The notes under the pieces are model-generated. The model was given only the letters and a program-made list of their open reading frames with translations. It was not told the DNA's origin and made no database searches. Shown here piece after piece: positions 25,801-37,154 of a stretch of DNA of 64,000 bases. Source of the DNA: Temnopleurus reevesii (taxonomy: Eukaryota > Echinodermata > Echinoidea > Temnopleuroida > Temnopleuridae); the NCBI GenBank assembly GCA_036244855.1, contig BQKZ01000002.1, forward strand, positions 380,068 to 444,067. Direction: 5' to 3'. The first letter of the stretch is position 1. Each line of letters starts with the position of its first letter. A program made the translations under genes and the position numbers.

Positions 25801-28800
25801 ATGTCAATAAGTTACAAATTTGCAACTTATTGACACGTTTGAATTTGATTTGCAATTGTAGTATATTGCATTCCGAAACATTTACTTCTATTGTTACAAA
25901 GGGAGATTCTATATCAAAGAGAAATTTTTCACACCAACTAATATTTTTCGGGTCTTATCATATATATATATATTTTGAGACATATTAAATAAATCCAGAA
26001 AATATCTGTGGTCACTGTTAAAAAGAGGATTAGAGACAGATTCCATTCTATTGCTGTTTCTACCTGAGGTAATACCATAGTTCCATAGTATACCCTCATT
26101 CCCATTCACTTGACTCAAAATTTTCATTGATCACATAACCAATTTATTTGAGGAAAAACATGATATGCTATTATTTGCACACTAACAACACAAAATATAA
26201 ATTGGATAGGGAACTATAAGAGAGTTATGTTTCTTTTTCTATACAATGACAGGGCTGCCAAGTCTCCTGGATTCCGCAGGAGACTCCTGGAAATAGGCCA
26301 CAATAAATGCATGTTTTTGAGCAATCTCCTGGATTATGGAAACATTGATGCCTTTAGGTTGTGTGCATTTTATAGACATCTACTGGATTTCTTCCACAAT
26401 CTCCCTGATTGTTGCTGTTAAATGTTGGTAGCTCTGCAATGAATAAATTCTAATAGTTGGATTTGACCAAAGATATGAAAGTAATAAATTAAACATCTTA
26501 GATGCATAGCGATATGATTAATTTGAAAAAAGTACATTCTGAGATTTAGGCTTGATGCAGAACCATAACCAAATATATTTGCCTCCTTAGAATTATTGTA
26601 ATCACTTAACCATCTCATACCTATACACTTTTTCATATCATAGATGCCATGTATTATACTTTCATCCAATCACCCACATCACTAGTAGCATCACATAGTT
26701 TATTTGTGTGGTTTAAAATCATAGCATTAAACCTTAAATGGAAAGAAATTGTAATTAATCATTTGATAAGGAAGAGATGAATATGTTTAGTGAATTGTGA
26801 TCGCAGACATTACATACACAGAGATTTTTGCTAAATGCATTTAAAATCAGAGATTTTTAGGGAAATTGAACTGAATTTACAAAAGCGACTTTTGTTAGCA
26901 TCACATAACTTTCCTACTTTCTATACAAGTGCAATGTTGGGCCAAAAATAGCTTATTGATTAACTTTATGAAGAATGTATATTTCATTTTGTAATGCGTG
27001 CGTTAGACCAGAAAATAGAACGGCTCTTTCCAATTTGCAAATGCTGTTTATCATAATAATTTCCATCACAGTAATGCATCAATTCAAGTTATTTCATCAA
27101 TCACCTTGATATAATCTGAAATTATTTAGTTTTAATATCATTCTCACATCATGGTCATATGCATAGTGTAGAAGTATTCCATTAAAACAAAAAATCAACA
27201 TACAAGCAAAATTGAATTTAACCTGCAATCATTTGCAATTACTTTTTTTTTGTCTTTTTGCATTGCTACATCAAACCCTCCCTGATTACTAATCCATATA
27301 TATACCTATATATTGCCATGTACATGTTGATATATAAAGCCCATGTTCATCGTCATAACCATCATCGTCGCAATCTCTTAGGGCCGGAGACGACCAAACG
27401 ATCAACCAGTGCTACAAGCCAGCGAGCAGGGAGTATCAAGAACATTAGTCGGCCTGGCTCTGCTGTGGCGGACCCTCCCCAAGAGTCTGAGGAGGAGGTG
27501 GCTACTCAGAAGGAAAGTCCACCGGTACCGGAGAATACCATCTTCATGATTGCAGTGGAATTCTTACTAGAAGTGAAAGGCATGCAGGTAGGAATAACAA
27601 TCAATTTAGTTTCTATATCAATAGCTTCTTTCATAGCTTGTGTAACAGCAGGTATATAAGTGCATTCTGCAGATCTCCTAACCATTATGAATTTGCAGGG
27701 AAGCATATTTTTGTCATTCAAACTTTTCAGATAATTATATGATTTCATCATTTGTAGTTGTGTCATACACTCTTGTAAGAATTATCTTCCCCTCCTATTG
27801 ATCAGTATTGTATGTCTTTTTCAGTCTGAAAGATTCAGAGGTATTAAAAAATGTTAGTGTCTTTATTATCTTGCATTCATCATGAAAAAGTAGTGCATTT
27901 CCCTCATGTGTGTACTTACAGCAATAAGACAATAGCTGTAATTTGTACTTAAGTTTTCTCTATGTTAATTCAATCCAAACCGATGATATTTTAATACTTA
28001 ATATAATTGATGAAATGATTTGCAAATTCCAATCACATATGCACTCTAAGAAAAGCTCAGTTTGACAGTTAAACCTTTTTTATCCCTTCAGTTCTGTGAG
28101 CGTGCTCTGGCCCATGAGCTACTGGATCCAATGGGTGGACCCACTACAGCATATCATGTGGCTCTAGCCAGACTCAAGTTACAGAAGAGAGCTCTTGATG
28201 AAGCTAATGAGAGTCTCAACCAAGCACTGGTGCTCAATTACCAGGTAATTTTTAAGCAATTATGAATTTGTGTAGTAAACATGCTTTTTGACAAAGTCCT
28301 CTCATAATTACACAAATCTGTTAAATTTCATACTTTGCTTAATTCTGCTTTTAATCCACATTCTTGTTCAATCTCTCTCATTCTTATTCATTAAATTTGT
28401 TTTGACCCCCCCCCCCCTCACGTTTTTATATGTTAAATAGCTACAAAGAACTTCATGTTTCACTCTCTCGCAGTAAAAAATAAAATGTTTTTGTGATAAA
28501 TAAGAAATACAGGAGAGATATTGTCATTAAAACAAAAAAGAATACTGGTAATTAGCAATTATAATTTAAAAAAAATAGAAATTGCAAAAATTTTGCTCTT
28601 TAACCCAAACACGTTTTGGTTTATATATCATTTATAGGATTGATTTTACATTAATTTTGGAATATTTTACCACTATATATTATTTTTTCTACTCCTTGAA
28701 GGACCCTGATGCGTGGTCTATAATGGGTCACCTGCGCTACCTACAAGGAAACTTTGAAGAGGCTAAAGACTGCTATGAGAGGACTCTCTCCTTTGTAGCT

Positions 28801-30820
28801 GATGCCAGGGAGATGCATGCCATCTATCTTCGTCTGGCTTCTATCTATATTCAAGATGGACAGGTGAATAAACAGATCTCTTATGACAATATCTTTTAAT
28901 AAATGAAGAGAACTGCTGAAACTGATTATCTCATAATGGAGAGATGTGGAGTAAAGTAAAAAAAAAAACGAGATTGGGCTTTTAATCCGAGCAGAATCTT
29001 AATCATAAACAAAATGACAAGGATATGATTTTTCCCTTGGTAATGTAAAAGCATGACAAAGGTTTGCAGGAATTCACTTCTAAAGCACCTAACTTGAAGG
29101 AACATTGTTAGGGGTATGATTCCTAGGTGTACTGCACACAGATGTTATTACATGCCATACACTCATTGTGCATATTGATCAGAATTGTATTATAGATTCC
29201 AAGTTGACCAACAGTGCGCATAATTTTCACATTTGTTTAATTAATACCTCTCTTGATACATTATGAATTCAGCCAATTAATTATCAAAGCTGAAAAAGTG
29301 ATGCAATGCATGTACCAGTAGACAAAATGATTGCCAAGTAGAATTCTGCAGAAATGCCAGCAGGTAGAATGTAATACATTAGCATTTATTGTACCTCGGT
29401 TTTTCTGCTTGGAAATTTAACATTTCTTGCACAATATATATTTCAAAGAGGTACCAAAAATTATGCAATTATTGAGACAGAATACTTCATGCTTGGCAAT
29501 TCTGTTGGGGGAGGAATGAAGCACTTCCTTCATGTGAATTGTATTTATTCCATCCAACTTAAAAACTTGTTTATAGGTTTGATTCATCCTTTACCCTTCC
29601 ATGACCATCAAGATTTGAGATTTGCAAAGAATATTGATACAATTAGTTGATGAAATGATTTCATTTTTGTGTTCTTTTTTCCTTGTTCTACCTTTTACTG
29701 CAGTATGACAAGTCCAAGACGACATTCCTTCTTGCCTGCAAGAACTCCCCATCCTGTATATCATGGCTTGGAGTTGGCATCGCTTGTTTTAGGGTAAGTT
29801 TCAATCATTAGACTAGTTCACATATTGTGCACTCAGCCTCTATAGCATGCCACATGTTCTCGGATGATGTATTGTAGATGATAAGTTTAGATGATTCATT
29901 ATAATAGTACCATTTTCTCACTGTATTCAGACAGCAATCATTTTTGTTCTTTTTAAGAATGTTGATTTTAATTAATTATGAATCTATCCTTAGTTGAATT
30001 CAAAGAAAAATCAATGTGTAATGGGCAGATGGAGGTTCCGTGGCGTTTGTTCCAGTGACAATTACTCCAAATCTAACCTAAAACAGGACACAAATCCTAA
30101 AACTTAGCGCTATTTTGAACAAAGATCCCCATCACAACTTAAACCCTATGTCTTTCAACAGATCATAGGGCTTGAGCATTTTTTTGCAAATGCTTTATCA
30201 CTCTGAAGCTTATTCAATTTCCTGTTCTATATAATAAATGTTGTTTGTATCATGAATTAAGTTATTAATAAAGGATAACTCAAGGGTAAAATAAGAACTG
30301 AGCTGATTAGGTATAAAATTAAAAAAAAATGAAGAAATCAATAATAAAACAAATAGAAAACATGAAAGTGGACACTTTTTGTACATATTGAACAGGAAGA
30401 ATAAAAAACAGCAAAAAATAGGGATGTATACAGTGGCTGTAGCTCACAAGAGAAACTCTCTTCCCGTTATACTGCAAAGAAATCTGCTGAATAAAATGAT
30501 CTTTTGATAGCAAGAATACAATTCTGAAGGGATGAATGAGGAATCGTTTATGTTTGCCAATTACACCTGTCCTTTACTTGATTCCCCAGCTTGGAGAGCT
30601 CTCCGAGGCAGAGGAAGCCCTCTGTGAGGCAAACATCTTGAACAACAGTGACCCTGAGGTGTGGGGCTACCTATCACTGGTGTGTCTGAGGACAGGACGA
30701 CAGCAAGAGGCTGAACAGGCTTACAAGTACGCCCTCAAGGTTGGGCTCACAGACGAGGGGCTCTTGGAGGAAGTACACAAGACGCAGGAGGAGGTCGGGT
30801 TTGGTAACCCTCAGTTCTAA
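12218..30820 (+). CDS. CFAP70: Cilia- and flagella-associated protein 70 (TTC18)
   Basis: CFAP70 is an axonemal protein of motile cilia linked to outer dynein arms. The 24 coding exons are 12218-12295, 12771-12957, 13385-13566, 14090-14266, 14923-15050, 16155-16235, 16746-16833, 17237-17306, 17742-17803, 18253-18414, 19207-19388, 19847-19969, 20354-20480, 20746-20817, 21340-21525, 22418-22498, 23247-23415, 23661-23936, 24309-24437, 27382-27587, 28092-28244, 28702-28863, 29704-29793 and 30590-30820. Every junction is GT-AG with matching phase, giving 1,134 codons including TAA. That is close to the vertebrate length of about 1,120. The N-terminal half is C2-like beta sheet and the C-terminal half is TPRs. 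The start is the first ATG after the 12188 acceptor (ACCATGG context). Codon 560 is TAA in this assembly (see findings), so the allele may be truncated or misread. Confidence 0.93.
15145..15362. repeat. Imperfect fold-back element in CFAP70 intron 5
   Basis: The left arm (TTATTATCTAAACCTGGTTT) and the reverse complement of the right arm (TTATTTTGTTACCAAGTTTA) align at roughly 65-70% by eye over about 50 bp. It is non-coding and a likely decayed inverted-repeat transposon. Confidence 0.4.
17237..20480 (+). CDS. CFAP70: CFAP70 exons 8-13: central region with charged linker
   Basis: Exon 8 encodes the conserved [17 protein letters not shown] and exon 9 continues with [11 protein letters not shown]. 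Exon 10 carries a low-complexity Gly/Lys then Lys/Asp linker (18,342-18,405) that is probably flexible. Exon 11 resumes beta-type sequence, [18 protein letters not shown], followed in exon 12 by [12 protein letters not shown]. Exon 13 ends in a helical segment, [20 protein letters not shown], leading to the exon that contains the stop codon. Confidence 0.85.
18614..18652. repeat. G-run / C-run hairpin
   Basis: GGGGGGGGGGAGGGG followed 8 bases later by CCCCCCCTCCCCC, so the two tracts can pair or form quadruplex and i-motif structures. It lies in CFAP70 intron 10 and is prone to sequencing error. Confidence 0.6.
20496..20700 (+). repeat. 200-bp A-rich tract in CFAP70 intron 13
   Basis: Almost pure A with scattered T, G and C, ending 46 bp before the exon that holds the in-frame TAA. 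Such a tract can be a decayed poly(A) tail or slippage product and is a known source of poor base quality nearby. Confidence 0.8.
20746..20817 (+). pseudogene. CFAP70: CFAP70 exon 14 carrying an in-frame TAA
   Basis: This 24-codon exon is phase 0 at both ends and has good splice sites. It reads [10 protein letters not shown], then TAA at 20,776-20,778, then [13 protein letters not shown], which runs straight into exon 15 ([14 protein letters not shown]). A single C or T in place of the third base of TAA would give Tyr, which suits the motif. Only this exon is affected; the flanking exons are open. The entry marks the lesion, not a separate pseudogene. Confidence 0.85.
21340..30820 (+). CDS. 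CFAP70: CFAP70 exons 15-24: C-terminal TPR region
   Basis: These exons encode about 560 residues dominated by tetratricopeptide repeats. Recognisable TPR helices include [91 protein letters not shown] and [17 protein letters not shown], ending in [14 protein letters not shown]. Exons 18-20 interrupt the repeats with a disordered insert: a run of ten Ala at 23,773-23,802, then Glu- and Pro/Lys-rich sequence to about 27,530. The reading frame ends with TAA at 30,818-30,820 after GFGNPQF. TPRs are the expected protein-interaction part of CFAP70. Confidence 0.9.
21838..22230 (+). repeat. Tandem duplication inside CFAP70 intron 15
   Basis: The unit from CACTATCAAATGTGTATGATG (21,838) through AAGATTTCCCC and GTACACATTATGC is repeated from about 21,996 to 22,230 with similar words (CACTATCACATCTGTTTATG, AAGATTTCCCC, GTGCACATCATGC). 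The second unit has about 60 bp of extra sequence. It does not include an exon edge. Confidence 0.65.
22645..22825. repeat. Fold-back (inverted repeat) element in CFAP70 intron 16
   Basis: The left arm ends ACGACTGGTGATCCTTTCT and the right arm begins AGAAAGGATCACCAGTC. The outer arms also match (TTGTGTTTCATAAAG against CTTTATGACACACAA). The total hairpin is about 180 bp with a short loop. This type resembles fold-back repeats of echinoderm genomes; 60,926-61,075 shares wording with it. Confidence 0.7.
24438..27381 (+). other. CFAP70 intron 19 (2.9 kb), no gene seen
   Basis: The largest CFAP70 intron. It is AT-rich with short open frames only. Around 26,255-26,300 the word CTCCTGGATTCCGCAGGAGACTCCTGG forms a small self-complementary patch. 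No conserved protein was recognised. Confidence 0.6.
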
Positions 30821-30989
30821 GGAGAATGCTTCAGTATCAGCTTCTGCCTTGATTAAACGATATACTTTATTCCTTTTGAGAGAAAACAAAGAATCTAGAC
30901 CGGGAAAAGGGGTGTTTCATGGAAATTTATATTCCAAAAGTTTGCCAGCACTGACTAATCTGATGAAATCCTTAATTTTTGATCGGATG

Positions 30990-31229
30990 CAGGGTGCTAT
31001 AAGAATTTTTTTCACCAGTTGCCCGATCGGGCAACCAAGTTTTCAAATCACTTGCCCAAACAAAATTTCCTTTGCCCTAAATTGATGGCCTATGCCAATT
31101 TGTACATACAGATGAAAACAAGAAAAAGCTGCTATTTGCCCTATCAGGCAAGTGACAATTCTATTTACTTGCCCAACAGCTTCATTTTGTTACCCCGGGC
31201 ATGCGGGCAAGTGGGTTTGTAGCGCCCTG
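30990..31229 (-). mobile_element. Small terminal-inverted-repeat element, copy 2
   Basis: An inverted copy of the 2705-2946 element, starting CAGGGTGCTA and ending TAGCGCCCTG. The five bases on each side are GGATG, consistent with a target-site duplication. It contains an 18-bp perfect palindrome, GTTGCCCGATCGGGCAAC, at 31,018-31,035. It lies 170 bp after the CFAP70 stop, probably within the 3' UTR. Confidence 0.75.
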
Positions 31230-32430
31230 GGATGAAATGCTCTGCATTTGACTCTTGCAGGGGTAACTTTTGGAGAATGAGTTCTTGTAGCTGATGACTT
31301 CTTTCGTGAAGCACTCCCAGACATTATCATTGCATCAGAATTCTAGCGATATTTGTCTTCTTTATCAAAAGTTAGGACAAAGTGGATATTAAACATTCTT
31401 ATAAATCTTGACATTCTGCTCTTGATCAAGCACACATATCTGATGATTGTACAAGCATAGCCATCTTATGATTCAATCTTCTTTAACCAGTGCCTTTAGG
31501 ATACAGGTATAATATGTAGGCCTATCCTTATTCCAGAAATTTGCCATCAATATTTCAAGTTGTCTTTCAATATGATGTACGACAAAATATTAAAAAATAA
31601 GCTTATGACATTAAAAATCAAATTATCATAAAAAGAATATCAGTGCTGTTTTTATTTTCATTTTTATCTCTCTGTAGCAAAGTCCTGTCTATGCAGCAAC
31701 AAGTGCTTTTTATCCTTGTTGGATATTCAGAAATACTGTTTTCTTATGGAAGATTAATATGATTAATGATTGATTAATCATATTTATTCATTATATGAGC
31801 AATTGCTTAATAATTCTGCACCTCCGTCCATCGTACTTTTGCATTTGCATTGTGTGATATAATGATATTAGCATATAATGATATTAGAGTATATAGCCGA
31901 GTGAAAAGCAAAGATGAGATGTGGAGAAGTATCTGAACCACCCATACTCAATGTATGTTAAAGTCAGGTTGATGAACCAAAGTCATTAATTATATGTGGA
32001 TTTCATTTTCATTTTAATTGCAACTAGTGTATTATCCAATACCATTAACAATTTTATGAGATACATGTAGGTTAGCGAAGTGCGCCCATGTGTTCATTTG
32101 ATGCCTTCATAGTTGTGAACATGCAGACCAGAACTTTCAGTCATCACTCTTGACAGTGTTCCTTTCAGGATAAATCATCTATTCCAGAATTCAAGAAGAG
32201 CTTTATCTTCTGAAGTACTTTGTAAATATATCCAAGTATTGTTTGGTATCATGTATATAATGTAAACATGTAAATATTCAATATGATTACACTTATCTGA
32301 TTTATATGTTGATGCTCTTGATGATGAAATGACATCTGTGAAAGTTTTAGTAAAATATATTTATAAGTGACGTATCTTGTTATAGAAGCCTTATTTCTAT
32401 GTTCTGTCGACAAAATAGGAGTAAAGCCCA

Positions 32431-32436
32431 AATAAA
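32431..32436 (+). terminator. Candidate CFAP70 polyadenylation signal
   Basis: AATAAA lies 1.6 kb after the CFAP70 stop codon, in AT-rich sequence. It is only a motif match; an earlier variant signal is possible. Confidence 0.25.
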
Positions 32437-35400
32437 TGTAGATGCAATAATTATATGTAAATTAACTTTTGGCCTATCATTTTAGAAAATTAGAGCCTCT
32501 ATAGAATATTAAAGTAAAGAATCATTTAAGGATAAAACATACAATTTTCATACATCAAAGTTGATGTATATTTTTGTTGATAAATATAACTCAGAATTTT
32601 GGCAGGGAGCAAAATTGAATATTGTTGCACTTTATATATACATGTATCACAATTAGAATGTCTGCCCAAATTATGTTTTTAGTGAGACAATTAATAATAA
32701 CAAAATCAATACCAACAACAACAAAAAAAGCAGACACAGGGTTATATTAATTTATTGAGGAAATGTTTTATTTTGATCATTCTATTCTTTAGGATTTCAG
32801 TAGCATCATAATTCTCTTCATGTGGAAGTCATCATACATCATATGGCAAAACTTGACTAGATTGTAAAGACACACAACTCTGGCAATTCCTAATTCATTT
32901 GCAAATTACTTTCTCTTGAATTTTCACAGACTTAATTTCAGCTATGTATTATTTGTTTAAAAGTACAAATTTTCTAAGAAGATGTGAAAATTTATGTGGA
33001 ACTCTTATACCTTTCCTCGAATGCAAGAAAACATTTGCTGAGAGATTGAATACGAGCTTAAAATGAGTATGTTGAAGCCTTATTTTTTTTTAAATGTATG
33101 ATCAATTTAAAAATGGCTTATATATTTGTAAAAATATTTAAATGGATGAAGCAATTATTAAATTCATAATATTGTGTCCTTGCATGTTATTCTGCTCCTT
33201 CCATGGTAATATACATATAGCTCAAGTTCCAATGAATTGCCACATGCATCATGCAATTTACATTACTACAAAGCTTGAAGTTAGGAAAATAGAAATACAT
33301 ATAAATGTACATCATTTACAAATTATTTACAAAATATACATATTTACACTCCTTAGTAAGTAATACATAAAAATGAGTACACATGGACACACAAAAAAGC
33401 ATATTCATGCAATAGCATTCATGATATTAAGATAAATATTGAAAAGTAACATGAAAGAATTTTCCCTAATTCCCTACCATAAACTCGAGATGGACATTCT
33501 TTATCATTCCCATATTAAATTGATCGGAATCCTATTATGCTGTCTTAACTAAAGTGCAGTCCACCACAACTACTTGTATGAATTTTAGACATCACGTCAT
33601 CAAAATAGCTGGTTTTCTATTTTAGGGTCAAGGCATTTTAAAACATTGTTTTCATTTGAAAAATTCTTAACTGCCAGATCCCAACTACCATCATAATAGT
33701 TGATGGTGAACATGAATTATGCTGTGCAAAATTAGGTTTTGATATCCATGCATGTTACTCAAATGTGAAAAAATACTACCATAGGCACACCGTACCATAA
33801 TTATGAGTCCTGGGCTCCACTGTAGATGATTTTTTTTTTGCCATGAAGAGCTACATGTATGGAGACCCTTATTTCAATTTTCAGATTAGCTGATAGTGCA
33901 TGTGTTACTTTTTTCATTATTGGATTCTTTTCTGGTTTTAACAATCACACAGTATCTTTACATGCTCTGTTAACTCTGATCAGAAAAATATGATATGAAT
34001 CTTTGGACAGATTTTCAATACCACTTCATGACTTTGATTGGTAAGTGTTTAAGATAGCAATATCCAAGAATTTACAAAATGTCATGGATTCTAAATCTTC
34101 TTTTTCTGATAAAGGGTTGTCAAGGCAATAGCTAGATGCACAATGGTATTTTAAGCTCCTGACAGTTACTGGCATTCAAGATTTTGATATTACATGTACT
34201 TTATCAAGTTTGGTAACCTCCCCCCCCCCCCCCCCCCCCCAGATATAAACATATCAATCAGCAAAGAAGCTTTTGAGGATGACGTTTTCTCAATGTTTTT
34301 CAAAAGTCTCAGTAAATATCACAGGCAATTACACAATCCCTTTTCGATTTAATTCATGATAATCTCAAGCTCAAAAACTATATTGCACTTGCACTAGCAT
34401 TTATATTACTCTTCCAATTATCATTATAGCATAAGGCATTATTTTGACTCCAATAGATATGAATTCCGATCCTACATAAAATAATCATAAAAAGCATTCA
34501 GAAAATTTTGAGATTCAAACACAAAGGTTTTGATGGCATAAAATAACCCTTCTGAGGCACTAAAAGATTGAGAAAAACATTTGTTATGTATTTCATAACC
34601 TGATACCGATATTTGTGTAAATCTGAATAATTGATGTGTATGCCTGATATCATTTCTATAGATGATCCTGAGTTCTGAATAAGAGTAAATGTAAAATACC
34701 CTGAACTGAACTTTACTGAAATCATCACTACTGGGCGTTTAGTGTTGGAGGAGTCGTTCAGACAACTGAATCACAATGAAATGAATATAAACTCTGCAAT
34801 GTGCTAAATTATATGCATGACACAAAGCTACATTAAAAAAAAATACTGTATGGGAAATACACGACAGAACATGACAGAACATGTAAAATGTTCCCCCAAA
34901 TAATTTGAAAACGTCACAGTCATTTAGTATGCCACAATCCTTTAAAAAAATATGTTATCATCAAGGATCAAGAGCAATGTGAACATAAGATGAAATGGAC
35001 TGAATAGTAGAGGAGTGGTACAATATTGCTGAAACAACAACATATCTAATTGACCTTCTAATGATTTTGCTGTAAACATGTAATAAATTATAACAGAAAA
35101 ACTGATTAAAATACTAAGTTAAAATAATTTACTGCACTTCCATCCCAGTGAAAAAAAAATCATTCACTCAAAAAGAAACATTCAACATAACAATATAAGA
35201 TTGCTGCAAGGTTGATTGGCGATCATGAACAAGTCTCATGAACTGATTATTAAATGCTAGATATAAATAACAAAACAAAACACACAGACTGAAAAACAAA
35301 CTACATGTATATTCAACATTCAAGTGAACACCAATAATGAACAAAAAAAGTTCTGTAATTTTGTATAAAGAAATGTACAATGTAATGAAAAGTGACCCCC

Positions 35401-37154
35401 CCCCCCCCCCAAAAAAAAAAAGAGGAAAGGAAGAATGAGTCATAATATGATATATTAAAGATGACTTTACAAAAGAAAATTAAGCATAAGGTCTTTTCTG
35501 TGACTGTTGTAGAAATAAAAGTTGAAAGATTATAGTTAGGACTCACTCTCCTTTTATCATGCCGTGTTTACATGACCATTGAGATTTAAAACACAAATAT
35601 GAACATCTTCCAAAACGTGTTTAAGTGAAACTTAGTAAAATCTAGGTAGCAATAAATATTAAAGCCAACGAGATTGAAAATAAAGCATTACATATTCATG
35701 AAATTGTTCTATAGTCTACAAATCTTTTCATATTCTCTTATTTTGATGAACGGTGCGGTTGTATTAGCACACCATCATTTCTAGCACATAAAACATATTT
35801 AGAAAAAGCCAATAAATCATCCAGCAATTTTCTCTAAGCTTTATTACACAATACCCAAATTTGCCTATAATCATATTGTTGCTATAATTCAATCCCACGA
35901 GATTTTTCTCTGTTACAATCAACCACAAAACAAGTGTCTGTCTTATAAATTCCATAGAAAATATCTTGTCAATCCATGATTTAGACTGCCATAATGTTAA
36001 CATCATAATTATGTAGAGAAGACAAATGGATTATTAAACAACACTGACCATCAAAAATATTCACATAGAACATTCCAGGTGTTTCCTACTGCAAAGATAT
36101 TGAGGAAAGCAAAATTCAAGAATGAATTAACATTAGGAATGCTATTATTAATGTATAGATATTGACTACAATATGTATTTCATGCCAGAAAACCTCAACA
36201 ATATTTTCATGATCTGCAATATAAAAAAGTGTTTGACTACCCATAGCACAAAATGAAATAAATCCATAAACATAATTTGTTTTTATGCACATATTAAAAA
36301 TGACAGGAAAAATTGTGGTTGTTAATACAATTACATGAAGCAAGCTACATTTTGTCTCATAGTTCATGAATATAAAGTAAGTGAAGAATGATTTGGGGCC
36401 TGTCACATAAAAGTTGCAAGCAAACTTATGATAAATGTGAATCGTAAGTCTATTGCAAAACATATATGATAAAGATACGATTAATATCTCTCTGTTACAG
36501 GCCCCTGTTATGGCCTATATACCGGTACATACAAACATCATACAAACAAATGAAACAAAATAAACAAACAAAAACCTAAAGGACAGATTATTTGTCAAAG
36601 GCTAAAACCACCATTTAGATAATATAGGTTAAATTGAAATGGTTTGGAAACCATTGCATCATGCAAAAGATTGTCAGTTTTTATTTATGATTGTTATTTG
36701 GTTATAACGTAAAATGGCCAAGTTAAAAAGAGAAAACCAATGATTGATAAAACAAACTCTAAACAGATGCTCCAAAGGTTCCAAAGCGTACAGAAAAGGG
36801 TTGATATATTTACACAAAGGGTCAATATATTCACACATAAAATTCACATGACAGTGCTTTGTGCAAAAATGAAGAAAATATGCTTAGGAACACAAAATAC
36901 TGGTAAGAAAACGTAAAAGGAATCACGGCATACACATGGCTGCTACTGAGCCAACATCAATGACACAGAGCAATCATGAAACTTCCAAAGTTGATCTACC
37001 TCCTGTTGTTCAACTAAATATGGCAAAGACTGGCAAGGATAAAAGCAAGATATACAATCTGAAGCACTGATCATCTATCACAGGTGAAAAGTCACTAAAC
37101 TCCATTGAATTTTGGCAAGTTCTTTTAAGGTTTTGGGGGCTGTTTCCTTCCCCA

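Larger units (their letters stand above)
30821..37154. other. Convergent intergenic region between CFAP70 and KIF16B
   Basis: 6.3 kb containing both 3' UTRs, of unknown length. It includes the inverted-repeat element at 30,990-31,229, a C-run at 34,220-34,240 and a C-run with adjoining A-run at about 35,397-35,421. No coding exon is recognised. TTTATT at 36,680-36,685 could be a minus-strand AATAAA for KIF16B. Confidence 0.5.

Noticed and set aside
34219..34240. C homopolymer as a functional element
   Set aside because: Isolated homopolymers recur in this assembly and two have an adjacent N; treated as simple sequence.
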